Below, in pieces: positions 1 through 9,746 of a DNA stretch of 64,000 bases (positions are counted from its first letter, which is position 1; every line of letters starts with the position of its first letter). The stretch spans positions 32,286,001 to 32,350,000 of the forward strand of contig NC_072806.1 in NCBI RefSeq assembly GCF_028583425.1, given 5' to 3'. Below the pieces are notes generated by a model. That model worked only from the letters and a program-made list of their open reading frames with translations, was not told the origin of the DNA and searched no databases. The translations under genes were made by a program, and so were the position numbers. This DNA comes from Eublepharis macularius (Eukaryota > Chordata > Lepidosauria > Squamata > Eublepharidae).

Positions 1-370
1 TCCTGTGTGCTAGGAATGCTCTCCCATGTCTAGAAAGCGTTCAGGTTATAACCAGCAGAAGTGCCAAGTCTGTGCCAGTGTTCATTGATTTAAATAGCTT
101 ACCTAGCTACATTTAAGTGACCTATAAAGTTTAATTAAAAAGATGCAAGACTTTTCCCATTAAGGAGTTGTTTGTGGTCACAGCTTCATGGAAGTAAAAA
201 AAACTCTGAAGCCCAAGCTCACATGAGTTCAAACCAGGAAGATCTAGATTTAAAGCTATTCATATTCCTGTTGCAGGGGATGATCTTGGTAAAAAACGCT
301 ACCTTTAACTATTCTCTGTAATGAAAAATAATAATCTGATGATATATTTTTCCCTAGAAGGGGTTTGTCT
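1..370. other. Unassigned non-coding sequence
   Basis: No convincing coding frame or repeat family was recognised here. The stretch is AT-rich and ends at the 15-bp direct repeat that flanks the next insertion. Confidence 0.4.
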
Positions 371-385
371 TGCCTATGAAGCAGC

Positions 386-897
386 AAATCCAAGAGGGGG
401 TGGTCCCAAACAAAATGGAATGAAGATGAAGAACAGGACCACGTACAAAGAAGTTTAATGTTCTTGCTATCGAAACTCAAATATAAGGCACTCAATTGTA
501 AGGCACAGTAAGCCAATGTCAACCGAGGAGTTGTGAAGAATTCCCAAACTCCCAGCTGGAGGTGGCAACGGGTTTGCCGGCTTGGAAATTAGGACCCGTT
601 TAGACCCCATGTAGTAAAATCATTCGGGAACAGAAGCTTCTAAGAGAAGAGTAGCAGTAGCAGACCATAATTGATTTATATGTGGCTTATGACAAAGCAC
701 ATTGTGCGAAACGGGTCCTAATTTCCAAGCCGGCAAACCCGTTGCCACCTCCAGCTGGGAGTTTGGGAATTCTTCACAACTCCTCGGTTGACATTGGCTT
801 ACTGTGCCTTACAATTGAGTGCCTTATATTTGAGTTTCGATAGCAAGAACATTAAACTTCTTTGTACGTGGTCCTGTTCTTCATCTTCATTCCATTT
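386..897. mobile_element. Inverted-arm (fold-back) PLE-like insertion with 15-bp TSD
   Basis: Two near-identical arms of about 190 bp lie in inverted orientation (about 412-601 and 709-898) around a loop of about 107 bp. The insertion is flanked by a perfect 15-bp direct repeat, TGCCTATGAAGCAGC, at 371-385 and 898-912. A unique tail of about 25 bp lies only on the left side, between the TSD and arm 1. The loop ends in a hammerhead-like string (about 690-716: TGACAAA, a short GCAC/GTGC hairpin, then GAAACGGG), a pattern also seen near the 3' end of the PLE at 29-30.7 kb. The TSD length argues for target-primed reverse transcription. Assignment to PLE is inference. Confidence 0.6.
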
Positions 898-2159
898 TGC
901 CTATGAAGCAGCCTGGGCAATTGTCCAAGGCCCCAACAGCCAGTGTGAATGAATTTATTTATTTATTTATAGTTCGCCGTTCTCACAGATCCAAGGCAGA
1001 TTACAATAGCTAGGATATCCTAGCTGCAACAGCTAGGATATTCCCTGAGGAAAATACAATAATGAACCCGTTAGGACATTCCGTGAACAGATACTATAGG
1101 GTATGGTAGCAGAAAATTTGAAAACAAGCATAAAGTCAAGCATAGAGATGAAATCTTTTTGGAACAACACATAACTAATTTACATGGCATGTTTAGCAAC
1201 ATGGGAACTCCTTAGTAGGTGCATATCTGCATCAGCAGATAGTACCCAATAGCGTAGCATATAGTCCCTGTCCCTAGCAAAGCATCTTTCTGAGCTATTT
1301 CTTATGACAGCCCTATAATCTGGGTAGAAAACCCTCCTGAATAACTCAGTTTTGCAAAGTTTGTGGAATGCCAGGAGAGTGGGAGCTTTTCTGACCTACT
1401 CAAACCGGCCATTCCATAAGAGAGAGCATGTGTATGGGCAGCTGTTGATTTTGCCCAGCTGCAGGGTGGCATCTGCAGAAGACCCTGACTAGATTAGCGA
1501 AGCTGCCAAGAGTTCCTTAAACAGATAGGGGCCAAGGCCATGAAGGGCTTTGAATGTGATGATCATGACCTTGAACTGAGAAGCCTTGAACTGGGAAGCC
1601 AATGGAGTGACTGCAGAATGGAAGTGATGTCTTCTTCCATCTGGCTCCTGAGGGTAAGTGAGCTGCAGCGTTCTGCATCAGCTGGAGTCTTCAGCTTTTG
1701 AGGGAAGACCTATATAGTACTATGTATTATAGTAGTCTAGTCTTTATGTTACCATGCCATTAATCCAGGTAGCCAGATCAGCCTTGTCAAGGTAGAGGGC
1801 CATCTTCTAGGCTAGTCTGAGTTAGAAGAAGGCCCTTTTTGCAGCAGTATTTACTTACTTCTCTAGCAGCATTGCTGGGTCTAGTATAACCTCTAGGCTG
1901 TTAACTGAATCAGCCAGGGTCAACTGAGCCCTATCAAAGGTCAGCAGCACAATGTCCTTCAAGATATCTGCTTTGCCAACAAGCATCATTTCCATCATGT
2001 CTCTGGGTTCAATTTCTTTGCTTTCACCCAATTGGCAGCAGCTGCCAAACAGTGGAGTTGCATCACCAGGGGATTTGGATCACAAGATACAGAGCGGAGT
2101 ATCATCTGCGTATTGATGGCGTCCAATTCCATAGCTACAAAGGAGTTCTCCTAAAGGCT

Positions 2160-3024
2160 TTACATGGGGGATATGATGGCACCTTGTGAGACCCCCCCCC
2201 CCGAGATAATTCCCACACTGAGGATGGCTAGTCTCCAATAGCAACTCTGAGTCCATCCCATGAGGAATGATTTAAACCAATTCAAGGCGCATCCCCTGAT
2301 ACCTGCTTCTGCCTCCAAATGTCTCAACAGGACGGCATGATCTACTGTGTCGAAGGCTGCAGACAGATCGAGGAGGAACAACAATGAAGCATGGCCTATG
2401 TCTACATTCAGGTAGAGGTCATCAACTAGAGCCAGTAGAGCCATCTCTGCCCCATAGCCTGGCCTAAAACCAGACTGAAAAGAGTCCAAAGACCAGAGTT
2501 GTCCAAGAAGGCCTGGAGTTGGTTACCTACTGCCAGGGCTTTTTTTCTGGGAAAAGAGGTGGTGGAACTCAGTGGGTTGCCCTTGGAGAAAATGGTCACA
2601 TGGCTGGTGGCCCCGCCCCCTGATCTCCAGACAGAGGGGAGTTTAGATTGCCCTCCGCGTCACTGAGCGGCACGGAGGGCGATCTAAACTCCCCTCTGGA
2701 GATCAGGGGGCAGGGCCACCAGCCATGTGACCATTTTCAAGAGGTTCCAGAACTCCGTTCCACCATGTTCCAGCTGAAAAAAAGCCCTGCCTACTGCTCT
2801 CTCAACCACTTTACAAAAAAGGGCAGATTAGAGACTGGTTGGTAATTGGCTACATCATTTTTGTTTAAGGGTTTTTTTAAAGTAGCGGGCAGATGACCGG
2901 CTCTTTGAGAGGCTGAAGGGAGGTGTCTTGAGTTAGTGACTATAGACATCAAAGACTCTTTTATGTTGTCTTTACAAGATTTTAGTAGCCAGGATAGGTC
3001 AGGACCTGCTAAGGAATCCATCAA
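2160..3024 (-). pseudogene. L2-type LINE reverse transcriptase fragment
   Basis: The 3024-2800 part gives a finger-domain region (NYQPVSNLPFF). The 2489-2160 part gives the palm (SGFRPGYG, then LLFLLDLSAAFDTVDHAVLL with the first catalytic Asp region, and a degenerate VSQGAIISPM). The two halves are separated by the hAT MITE. A YADDT-like second catalytic motif is still readable further downstream on the minus strand, but stops intervene. It is a dead retroelement gene, not a host gene. Confidence 0.75.
2534..2789. mobile_element. Palindromic hAT-type MITE, family A copy 1
   Basis: The ends are CAGGGCTTTTTTT and AAAAAAAGCCCTG, and the element is an almost complete palindrome about its centre near 2662. 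The perfect 8-bp TSD CCTACTGC lies at 2526-2533 and 2790-2797. CAGGG ends plus an 8-bp TSD are the hAT superfamily signature. No coding capacity. It is inserted in the L2 LINE. Confidence 0.85.
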
Positions 3025-3030
3025 TTATAT

Positions 3031-4503
3031 CACCCAGTGTATAAAATGAAACATCTGATAGTGATTTCATCTTTCAGTTTTCTTTGGAAACAAACTTTTT
3101 CTAACTGTTCCAGATGTCTACCTGCTCTTCAAAAACAATCTGTTCCACTTGTGCTTATAATGCTTGCAACAGGTTACTTATCTGTGCCTTATTAAGACTT
3201 GCAAACTGTCCCAAGCTGAAATTTATATCATAACTCAAGAGCTTTGAATGCCTTAGATACTGAGATCTAAAAATAGGGACTCTCTCTTTGAAGAACCTGT
3301 TACTTAGTACAAATAATTTATATGGGTTCTCCTTGCTTTAACTCTTTCCCCATCCAGGCACACACAGACTTCTCTTAGAATTTAATGTTTATTCTTTATT
3401 GAGATAAATTAATCTTTTAAACGAAGCAAGCTAGCAAAATATAAAGGATTATTAAAATAAAACATATGAGCATTGAACAAATACATGCAACAAGGATTAA
3501 CTCTCCTAACATCTCTCAAATCTACCACTGATTTAAAATCAGGTTTACTATGAAATTGTTGAATTTTCAACAAACAGAGATACAAATATATTTTTCTCTC
3601 CTAGATCTTGATGATATTTCTTTCAGCAAACCTCTAACTTCCTGTTTGGGTGACTTATTTTAATTAGAATGTGTTATCTGCTAAGAAATCTTTCACATGT
3701 GACAACAATATCAAAGATTTTCAATCACGAGATACTCTGCCTGGACAAAAAGTAATACTGCATAAATCGTTATAAGGGGACAGAAAAAGTTAAATCAGCA
3801 GATCATCATTGATCCATTCTAGCAATTAAAGAACCATTTGTCTGCTACTGTCCATTACTTTTAACTGGTTATCAAAAATTAAAGGAACATCTATGTGGTT
3901 TTACATCCAGTTAAAAAACGACATTAAAGTGCATACACAGTTCACGAGAATACACATGTACAACTACGGTATAATGTGACTGAATCCATATTCCTGTTGC
4001 ATGCCTACACATGATGCGTCTCCTTAGCACTGTTCATGGTTGTTGTTGGCTTTTTAAAACATGATGCTTTCAAATAGGGATGGGTAGGAATAAATATGGG
4101 GGGGCATAATTTTGCCCGGGGCCTCAGAATTACCAAAACTCCTCTGTCCCCTGAAAATGAGAGGTTTATTTAAGCATCCTGGAACTACAAATCTATTGAC
4201 ATCTAAAAGTTTCTGAGTTTTATGATTGCCAGAAGAGGCCTTAGCATATTTAGTTCAACATCTGGAGAATTCCCAAAAGATGACAGAATAGGCGGTTGAT
4301 GTTTTTCAGTGGGCATTGGCAGTCTTATGAACTGTGCAATAAGATGGCTAATTTTTCCCCTAGCCCTGCTCTTGTACCTTGTGACAGCAGAAATGAAACT
4401 GCATAATTCTCTGCCCCCTCCATAACAAGCAGCATTAAAATAAATTGGCATCTAAGTGTGTTAATGTTAATGTGCTGCACTGTATCTAATAGGAAAGTGG
4501 ATA
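3031..4503. other. AT-rich region with an LTR-like repeat
   Basis: About 3320-3980 is clearly related to the solo LTR at 56190-57086. Shared blocks include a CTTTATTGA polyadenylation-signal complement and the string GAAGCAAG followed by CAAAATATAAA. The orientation is probably minus, because the AATAAA signal reads on that strand. I could not fix its ends or a TSD. The rest (3031-3320 and 3981-4503) shows nothing recognisable. Confidence 0.45.
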
Positions 4504-4511
4504 GACCTTAC

Positions 4512-4760
4512 CAGGGCTTTTTTTCAGCTGGAATGCGGGGGGAACGGAGTTCTGGAACCTCTTGAAAATGGTCACATGTGCTGGTGGCCCCGCCCCCTGA
4601 TCTCCAGACAGAGGAGAGTTTAGATTGCCCTCCGCACCGCTGCAATCTAAACTCCCCTCTGTCCGGAGATCAGGGGGCGGGGCCCCCAGCGCATGTGACC
4701 ATTTTCTCCGAGGGCAACCCACTGAGTTCCACCACCTTTTTTCCTAGAAAAAAAGCCCTG
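4512..4760. mobile_element. Palindromic hAT-type MITE, family A copy 2
   Basis: It has the same ends and palindromic body as the copy at 2534. The flanking octamers GACCTTAC (4504-4511) and GATCTTGC (4761-4768) match at 6 of 8 positions, consistent with a decayed 8-bp TSD. Confidence 0.8.
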
Positions 4761-4768
4761 GATCTTGC

Positions 4769-5439
4769 CAATCAGGAAAGCAGCCAACCGAGACTACTTT
4801 CAGATAGGTAGGGATATATACCTGTTCAGGGGGCTCCTCAGGTATACAGACATACACGTAAATTAGCTAAAAGAAAAAGGCCAGCCCCCACCCCCCATAA
4901 GCCCGGTAAAAGCTGAGTGTGTTTTAAGCAACACTGATTGAAAGCAGTTGAGGCATTTAAAGGAGAACAAATAGGGGATTGGGAAGTTGTCCAGCTCAAG
5001 CCCCTGGCAGGAAAGGTAAGTACGGGTGTGTGTGTGTGTGTGTGTTCTAAATAACTCTCATCCTGGGCAATTGTACTGTAACCACAGCTTAGAAAACCTC
5101 TGTATCTGTGTAGTCAGAACCATGTGCTGTCCCTTTAACCACTGGTACTCATGGGAATCGTAGTTCCCGCCTCCAACATAGAAGTTTATTGTAGGTCTTC
5201 CTGTAAAAATGTAGTTTTATGGTCCTCTTTCCCCCTTTGTTCTGCTACTTACTCCCTCAAGCAAGGATGAAAAGGCTTTCATGAATTCACCGCTAGTCTG
5301 CAAATAAATGTGGACCAATAAAGATGTACCTAGCTTCTGATTGAACCATGTCTTGTTTACTGGCTCCAGCTGTAAGTAAGGATTCCTTTAAAATCGGAGT
5401 TGACAGAGACAGCGTGTAAAAACTACTTGGGAGTCAGCC
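4769..5439. other. Unassigned; (TG)n and LTR-like U5 signal
   Basis: A (TG)n microsatellite lies at about 5026-5044. Two AATAAA signals near 5300-5330 suggest a degenerate LTR, but no paired ends or TSD could be seen. No gene recognised. Confidence 0.35.
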
Positions 5440-5511
5440 CCTCCTTTCAGCTGCTCCCAGAATAGCAATACTGATAAATTACCGGGCCCAGATGGCATAC
5501 ATCCAAGAGTT

Positions 5512-5705
5512 CATCTTCGTTCTTCTGTGCCTCCACACATGGGGACTGCGCAGGCGCAGGCCAGCCGCCGGAGAATTTTCTAGAGCTTCCATGGCTCCGA
5601 AGGGGCCGTTTGTCGCGCGCCTCAGCGACCGTTTTCCCGCCCAAACGGTCACGTGATCCTCCAGCGACCAACGGCCCCTTCCCTCAGTTCTCTTCTTGCC
5701 GCCGC
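5512..5705 (+). repeat. DIRS left inverted terminal repeat
   Basis: From about 5525 to 5705 it is complementary to the right terminal repeat at about 11189-11370. It is GC-rich and carries CACGTGATCC and CGCGCGCC blocks. The first bases (5512-5544) are complementary to 10996-11028 in the internal complementary region. The 5' leader that follows (5706-5891) has repeated GACTTCG-like words and no obvious TATA box. Confidence 0.9.
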
Positions 5706-5891
5706 TTGGAGAGAACGTGAGCTTCGTTGCTCTGTGCTTTTGTGCTTCGTACTTTACTCTAACTGATTGCTTGGCTTTTGACTTCGGACTTCGTGACCTC
5801 GACTATTCTTTGGATCTCGATTTGGACTTTGACGTGGACTCGGTAATTTGACTCGGACTGTTTTTGACCCTTCTTTCGCGTGCCCCTGAAG

Positions 5892-7853
5892 ATGGCCTCT
5901 ACGGCTCTCTTCAAGCATTGCCTAAAATGCCACACTAAAATGGCCAAATCCGATGGCCATGATTTGTGCCTTTTTTGCTTGGGGGAGACCCACAATGTCT
6001 CGGCCTGTAGGATCTGCCAGGGTTTTACCAGCAAGGCCCGGCAGGATCGCAAGGCCCGGCTTAATTCCTCACTGTGGCAGAAGGTCATGTCGGAGGGAAC
6101 CCCGTTACGTCCGTCCAAGGCCGGCCCTAGCCCCTCTGCCGAACGGCATTCCAGAGCTGGCTCAGTGGCCTCCGCGAGGTCGGGGTCGAAACCTTCGAAG
6201 GCGAGGAGCGCGTCGGTTCCGAGGTCTTCTTCGGAACCAGCGAAGAAGAAGAAGAAGACCAAGCATCACCGGTCGCCGCGTCCCGCTCCTCAGGAGGAGG
6301 TCATCGTGCTTCCTCACACGCCTTCCCCTCATCTGGGCTCCCCGGAGCCAGAAGACGTCTCCGTGCCAGTGCCGGATCCGATGGCCTTCGAGACGGTGCC
6401 CGCGGAATTCTCGTCGGGGCCGGAGCCGAGCCCGCGCCGTCGGAGCCGACCATCGCTTCCCCTTCGGTCGCCGAGGCTGGAACCGAGCCCGTCTCCTCGT
6501 CGGAGCCGTCCGTCGCCTGTCCGTCCGTCTCCACCTCCGGTCGGTCGTGAGCGGCATGGTTCCGGGGACAGTGTCCGATCAGTCCGGTCCACTGCGTCCC
6601 GGCATCGGCAGGCTTCCTACCTCCCCTCGCCATACCGTTGCCAATGGGAGGGGGCACCTGCGGGCTTCTCCGTGTCGGAACCGAGGCCTTCGACATCTAG
6701 GTCGGCGTGGGCTCCCCCTCCGCTCCAGGTCCCGGAATCCCAGCTCGGTTCCGATGAGGATGTGGAGAGCTTTGGCGGCTACCAGTCGGAGTCCTGGTCC
6801 GAGCCATCGCCAGCTGAGGAGCTAGTGCCATCTGCGGACTCCCCATTCGAGGACCTCCGCATCTACGCCGACCAGATGGCAAGGATGGCCAAGGCTCTCG
6901 AGATGGACATCTCTTCAGCAGCCCCGAAGACCAAGGACAAGCTACTCAAACGTATTTACGGGGATAATCCGGCGTACGTTGGGTTTCCAATGCTCGAGGG
7001 TATTGAGGAAATCGTGGAGAAGGTATGGCAGGTGCCCTGTGATCAGCCTCCAACATCCAAGAGGATTGAGCAGCTCTACAAGATCAAGCAGGGTACCTGG
7101 CCGGCACTGGTGAAACACCCTCCACCTTCCTCCTTGGTCACGGAGGAATTCAACCCCCGACGGTCGGGTCACTCCTCGGTGCCTGCCGATAAAGAGGGCA
7201 AGAAGCTGGATGCCATGGGCAGGCGCCAGTACATCGTCGCTTCGCTGGGTCTGAGGATCGCCAACTACCAGACCATCATGGCAGGGTACCAATTGTACCT
7301 CTGGGAGAAGTTGGCATCCTACACTCGAGACCTTCCACCTGAGCAGAAGGCTGTCGTCTCCCTGTTGCAGACAGAGGCTGTCCGGCTGTCTAAACAGCAA
7401 ATGAATGCCGGGAGCCACGCTGCCGACACTGCTGCTCGGGGAATGGCTTCGGCGATGGTCCTCAGGCGCCACTCTTGGTTACGGTCGACGGCCCTGTCCC
7501 AGGAGGTGCGTTCCAGGGTGGAGAGCATGCCCTTTGAAGGGGACTCGCTGTTCTCCAAATCGACCGACGAGACCCTGAAAAAGAAAAAAGAGGACAGGCA
7601 GACGGCGCGGTCCTTGGGTCTGGCTCCAGCAGACAAGCCCTCCTCCAGGCCACGGTACGCTCCCCGGTCCGGCCCTTACCACTACCAGGGCAGATACCAA
7701 CATCAGCGGCCGGGCTACCAACAGTATCCTGCCTACCAGCAGCGGCCTTACCCTCCCGCACAACAGCAGAGGAGGCGTCGGCCCTTCAAGCCTCATCCGG
7801 CGCAGCTACCGGCCCAGCAGAAAGATCAGCAGGGCGCCGGGAGGCAGTACTGA
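5892..7853 (+). CDS. DIRS ORF1, Gag-like protein
   Basis: About 653 aa from the first ATG at 5892. An in-frame GTG lies 12 nt upstream and is unlikely to be the start. The N-terminus has a Cys/His cluster: two CxxC pairs, then a His, then another CxxC (CLKC, CLFC, then CRIC), typical of vertebrate DIRS ORF1. A long Ser/Pro/Arg-rich region follows, then a more globular middle (about residues 320-530) and a Gln/Tyr/Pro/Arg-rich C-terminus that could bind RNA. The likely role is packaging of element RNA, as for other retroelement Gag proteins. The ORF ends in TGA followed by CGG, and the next ORF is in the same frame. Confidence 0.85.
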   Translation: MASTALFKHCLKCHTKMAKSDGHDLCLFCLGETHNVSACRICQGFTSKARQDRKARLNSSLWQKVMSEGTPLRPSKAGPSPSAERHSRAGSVASARSGSKPSKARSASVPRSSSEPAKKKKKTKHHRSPRPAPQEEVIVLPHTPSPHLGSPEPEDVSVPVPDPMAFETVPAEFSSGPEPSPRRRSRPSLPLRSPRLEPSPSPRRSRPSPVRPSPPPVGRERHGSGDSVRSVRSTASRHRQASYLPSPYRCQWEGAPAGFSVSEPRPSTSRSAWAPPPLQVPESQLGSDEDVESFGGYQSESWSEPSPAEELVPSADSPFEDLRIYADQMARMAKALEMDISSAAPKTKDKLLKRIYGDNPAYVGFPMLEGIEEIVEKVWQVPCDQPPTSKRIEQLYKIKQGTWPALVKHPPPSSLVTEEFNPRRSGHSSVPADKEGKKLDAMGRRQYIVASLGLRIANYQTIMAGYQLYLWEKLASYTRDLPPEQKAVVSLLQTEAVRLSKQQMNAGSHAADTAARGMASAMVLRRHSWLRSTALSQEVRSRVESMPFEGDSLFSKSTDETLKKKKEDRQTARSLGLAPADKPSSRPRYAPRSGPYHYQGRYQHQRPGYQQYPAYQQRPYPPAQQQRRRRPFKPHPAQLPAQQKDQQGAGRQY

Positions 7854-8027
7854 CGGGTCACGCCAGCCGTATCCCCGGACTTTTCGGACAGACTGAGTCC
7901 ACTCCTCTCTGAGTGGGAGTCAATAACATCTGACTCATGGGTCTTAACTATTGTTGAACTGGGATACGGGCTGGAATTCGTTGAGCTGCCTAGATGCAGT
8001 TCACCCCTGACAGCTGTTAATAACACT

Positions 8028-9746
8028 ATGGCCGAGCTGGATGCGGAGATCGTGTCGCTCTTGGCCAAGGGTGCTGTGGAAGAATTGCCCTATGAGGACT
8101 CTGTAAAGGGTTTCTTCTCTAGGTTCTTCCTGGTCCCTAAGAAGGATGGGGGCTTACGTCCCATTTTAGATCTGAGGGGCCTTAATGCCTTCCTCAAGGT
8201 GACCAAATTCAAAATGGTTACGTTGGCGGCTGTGATCGCCTTGCTGAAACAGGAAGATTGGTTTGCGGTTCTTGACTTAAAAGACGCATACTTTCACGTG
8301 GGCATACGGAAGGAGCACAGGAAATACCTGAGCTTTGTTTACCGGCAAAGGGTTTTCCGGTATAAGGTGCTCCCCTTTGGCCTGTCCACTGCCCCACGAG
8401 TGTTCACTAAATGTGTGGTCCCTGTGGTTTCCTTCCTACGGGAAGAAGGCTGTACCATCTTTCCGTACCTCGATGACTGGCTCATCGTGGCTGAATCGGA
8501 GTCTAGGCTGGTGCAGGACATTGCCTTGGTACTTAGCACTTGCCAACGCCTGGGGCTCCTGGTGAACTTGGAGAAATCCAAGCTGGTGCCCAACTGCAAG
8601 GTGTCCTACATTGGTGCACTGTTAGACTCTGTGGAGGGTAAGGCTCTGCTCCCCTTGGAGAGGGCTCGGTCCCTAAGGGGTCTAGTGTCCATGTTTAAAA
8701 GGAACCGGTTCCAGTCTGTGCGCACTATCCAGTGCTTACTAGGGCATATGGCAGCGGCCACCTCTGTGGTGCCTTTCGCTAGGCTGCGTATGCGCCCTCT
8801 CCAGAACTGGTTTGTGCGGAGGTACGATGCTCTGCTGCACCCTCCGTCCCTCAAATTCTCTATCCCGAGGGTCATCCTCTCCTCCTTGGACTGGTGGCTG
8901 TCTGATGACAACTTGTTTAGAGGGACCCCTTTTGGGTATCAACACCATGACATCACGGTTACCACTGATGCCTCTCTGTTGGGATGGGGGGCTTACTGTG
9001 GTGATGTGTCTGTGCAAGATGTCTGGTCTGACAGGGAAAAGACCCTCCATATCAATGTGCTTGAACTAAGGGCCATTCGTTTCGCACTTGTGTCTCTTAC
9101 AGCACTGCTGAGAAATCGTCAGGTCTTGGTGCAGACGGACAACACGACTGCCATGTACTACGTGAATCAGCAGGGGGGCACAGTGTCCATGGCCCTGTGC
9201 CGGGAAGCCACACTCACTTGGCAGTGGGCTATCAAGAACGGCGTGTCGCTCCGTGCTATACACGTGGCTGGGTCAGACAATGCGCGGGCAGATGCCCTCA
9301 GCAGGGTCCCTTTGCTGGACCACGAGTGGGAACTGAACGTAGAGTGCGTTGGGCCGATCTTCCAGATGTGGGGTCATCCAGTGATAGACGTGTTCGCCAC
9401 TGCGGCGACCACCAAGGCCCACACGTTCTGTTCCAGGGCAGGGAGCGACCCCCTCTCTATTGGGGATGCCTTCCAGTTTACGTGGACGCAGGGCTTGCAC
9501 TACATGTTTCCTCCGTTCCCCTTGATTCCCAGGGTCCTGTGCAAGATAGAGGAGGACGGGACGGACTGCATCCTGGTGGCCCCCTTCTGGCCACGGCAGG
9601 TTTGGTTCCCGAAGCTCCTGCGGATGTCCCAACGGACATATGTGAGTCTGCCCCCTCGGCAAGACCTTCTCCTAAACGGGAGCCTAGTCCACCACGATCC
9701 CAGGAAGCTGCACCTAACGGCTTGGCGGATTGTTCCTCCCCGATAG
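8028..9746 (+). CDS. DIRS ORF2: reverse transcriptase, RNase H, methyltransferase-like tail
   Basis: 572 aa from the first ATG, but the frame is open back to 7854, directly after the ORF1 stop. The untranslated-looking 58 codons resemble RT N-terminal sequence (ITSDSWVLTIVELGYG), so translation probably begins upstream of this ATG. RT motifs: DLKDAYFHV (about 83-91), LPFGLSTAPRVF (115-126) and catalytic YLDDW (147-151). RNase H residues: D314 (TTDASLLGWGAY), E346 (VLELRAI), D371 (QTDNTTAMYY) and D417/D422 (GSDNARADALSR). The last 140 residues (DVFATAATT, APFWPRQVW) match the Dam-like methyltransferase region found in DIRS polyproteins. It copies element RNA into DNA. No internal stops. Confidence 0.9.
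   Translation: MAELDAEIVSLLAKGAVEELPYEDSVKGFFSRFFLVPKKDGGLRPILDLRGLNAFLKVTKFKMVTLAAVIALLKQEDWFAVLDLKDAYFHVGIRKEHRKYLSFVYRQRVFRYKVLPFGLSTAPRVFTKCVVPVVSFLREEGCTIFPYLDDWLIVAESESRLVQDIALVLSTCQRLGLLVNLEKSKLVPNCKVSYIGALLDSVEGKALLPLERARSLRGLVSMFKRNRFQSVRTIQCLLGHMAAATSVVPFARLRMRPLQNWFVRRYDALLHPPSLKFSIPRVILSSLDWWLSDDNLFRGTPFGYQHHDITVTTDASLLGWGAYCGDVSVQDVWSDREKTLHINVLELRAIRFALVSLTALLRNRQVLVQTDNTTAMYYVNQQGGTVSMALCREATLTWQWAIKNGVSLRAIHVAGSDNARADALSRVPLLDHEWELNVECVGPIFQMWGHPVIDVFATAATTKAHTFCSRAGSDPLSIGDAFQFTWTQGLHYMFPPFPLIPRVLCKIEEDGTDCILVAPFWPRQVWFPKLLRMSQRTYVSLPPRQDLLLNGSLVHHDPRKLHLTAWRIVPPR

Larger units (their letters stand above)
948..3030 (-). mobile_element. L2-type LINE, minus strand, decayed
   Basis: The minus strand carries pieces of an L2-clade reverse transcriptase in order. 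They end in a 3' tail near 948-1010, where the plus strand shows an (ATTT)n run followed by a short conserved end. Several stops and frameshifts interrupt the frame. It is interrupted by a palindromic hAT MITE at 2534-2789. Removing that insertion and one TSD copy restores the reading frame across the junction. Confidence 0.75.

Noticed and set aside
690..716. Functional hammerhead ribozyme in the loop of the 386-897 insertion
   Set aside because: Two core positions deviate and stem III is only two pairs; kept as a PLE-like hint only. The similar string at 30513-30538 is weaker still.
5953..7796. Long overlapping frames on both strands inside DIRS ORF1 (for example an Arg-rich frame at 5953-6825)
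   Set aside because: They are shadows of the GC-rich, repetitive ORF1 codons; only ORF1 has the Cys/His cluster and element context.
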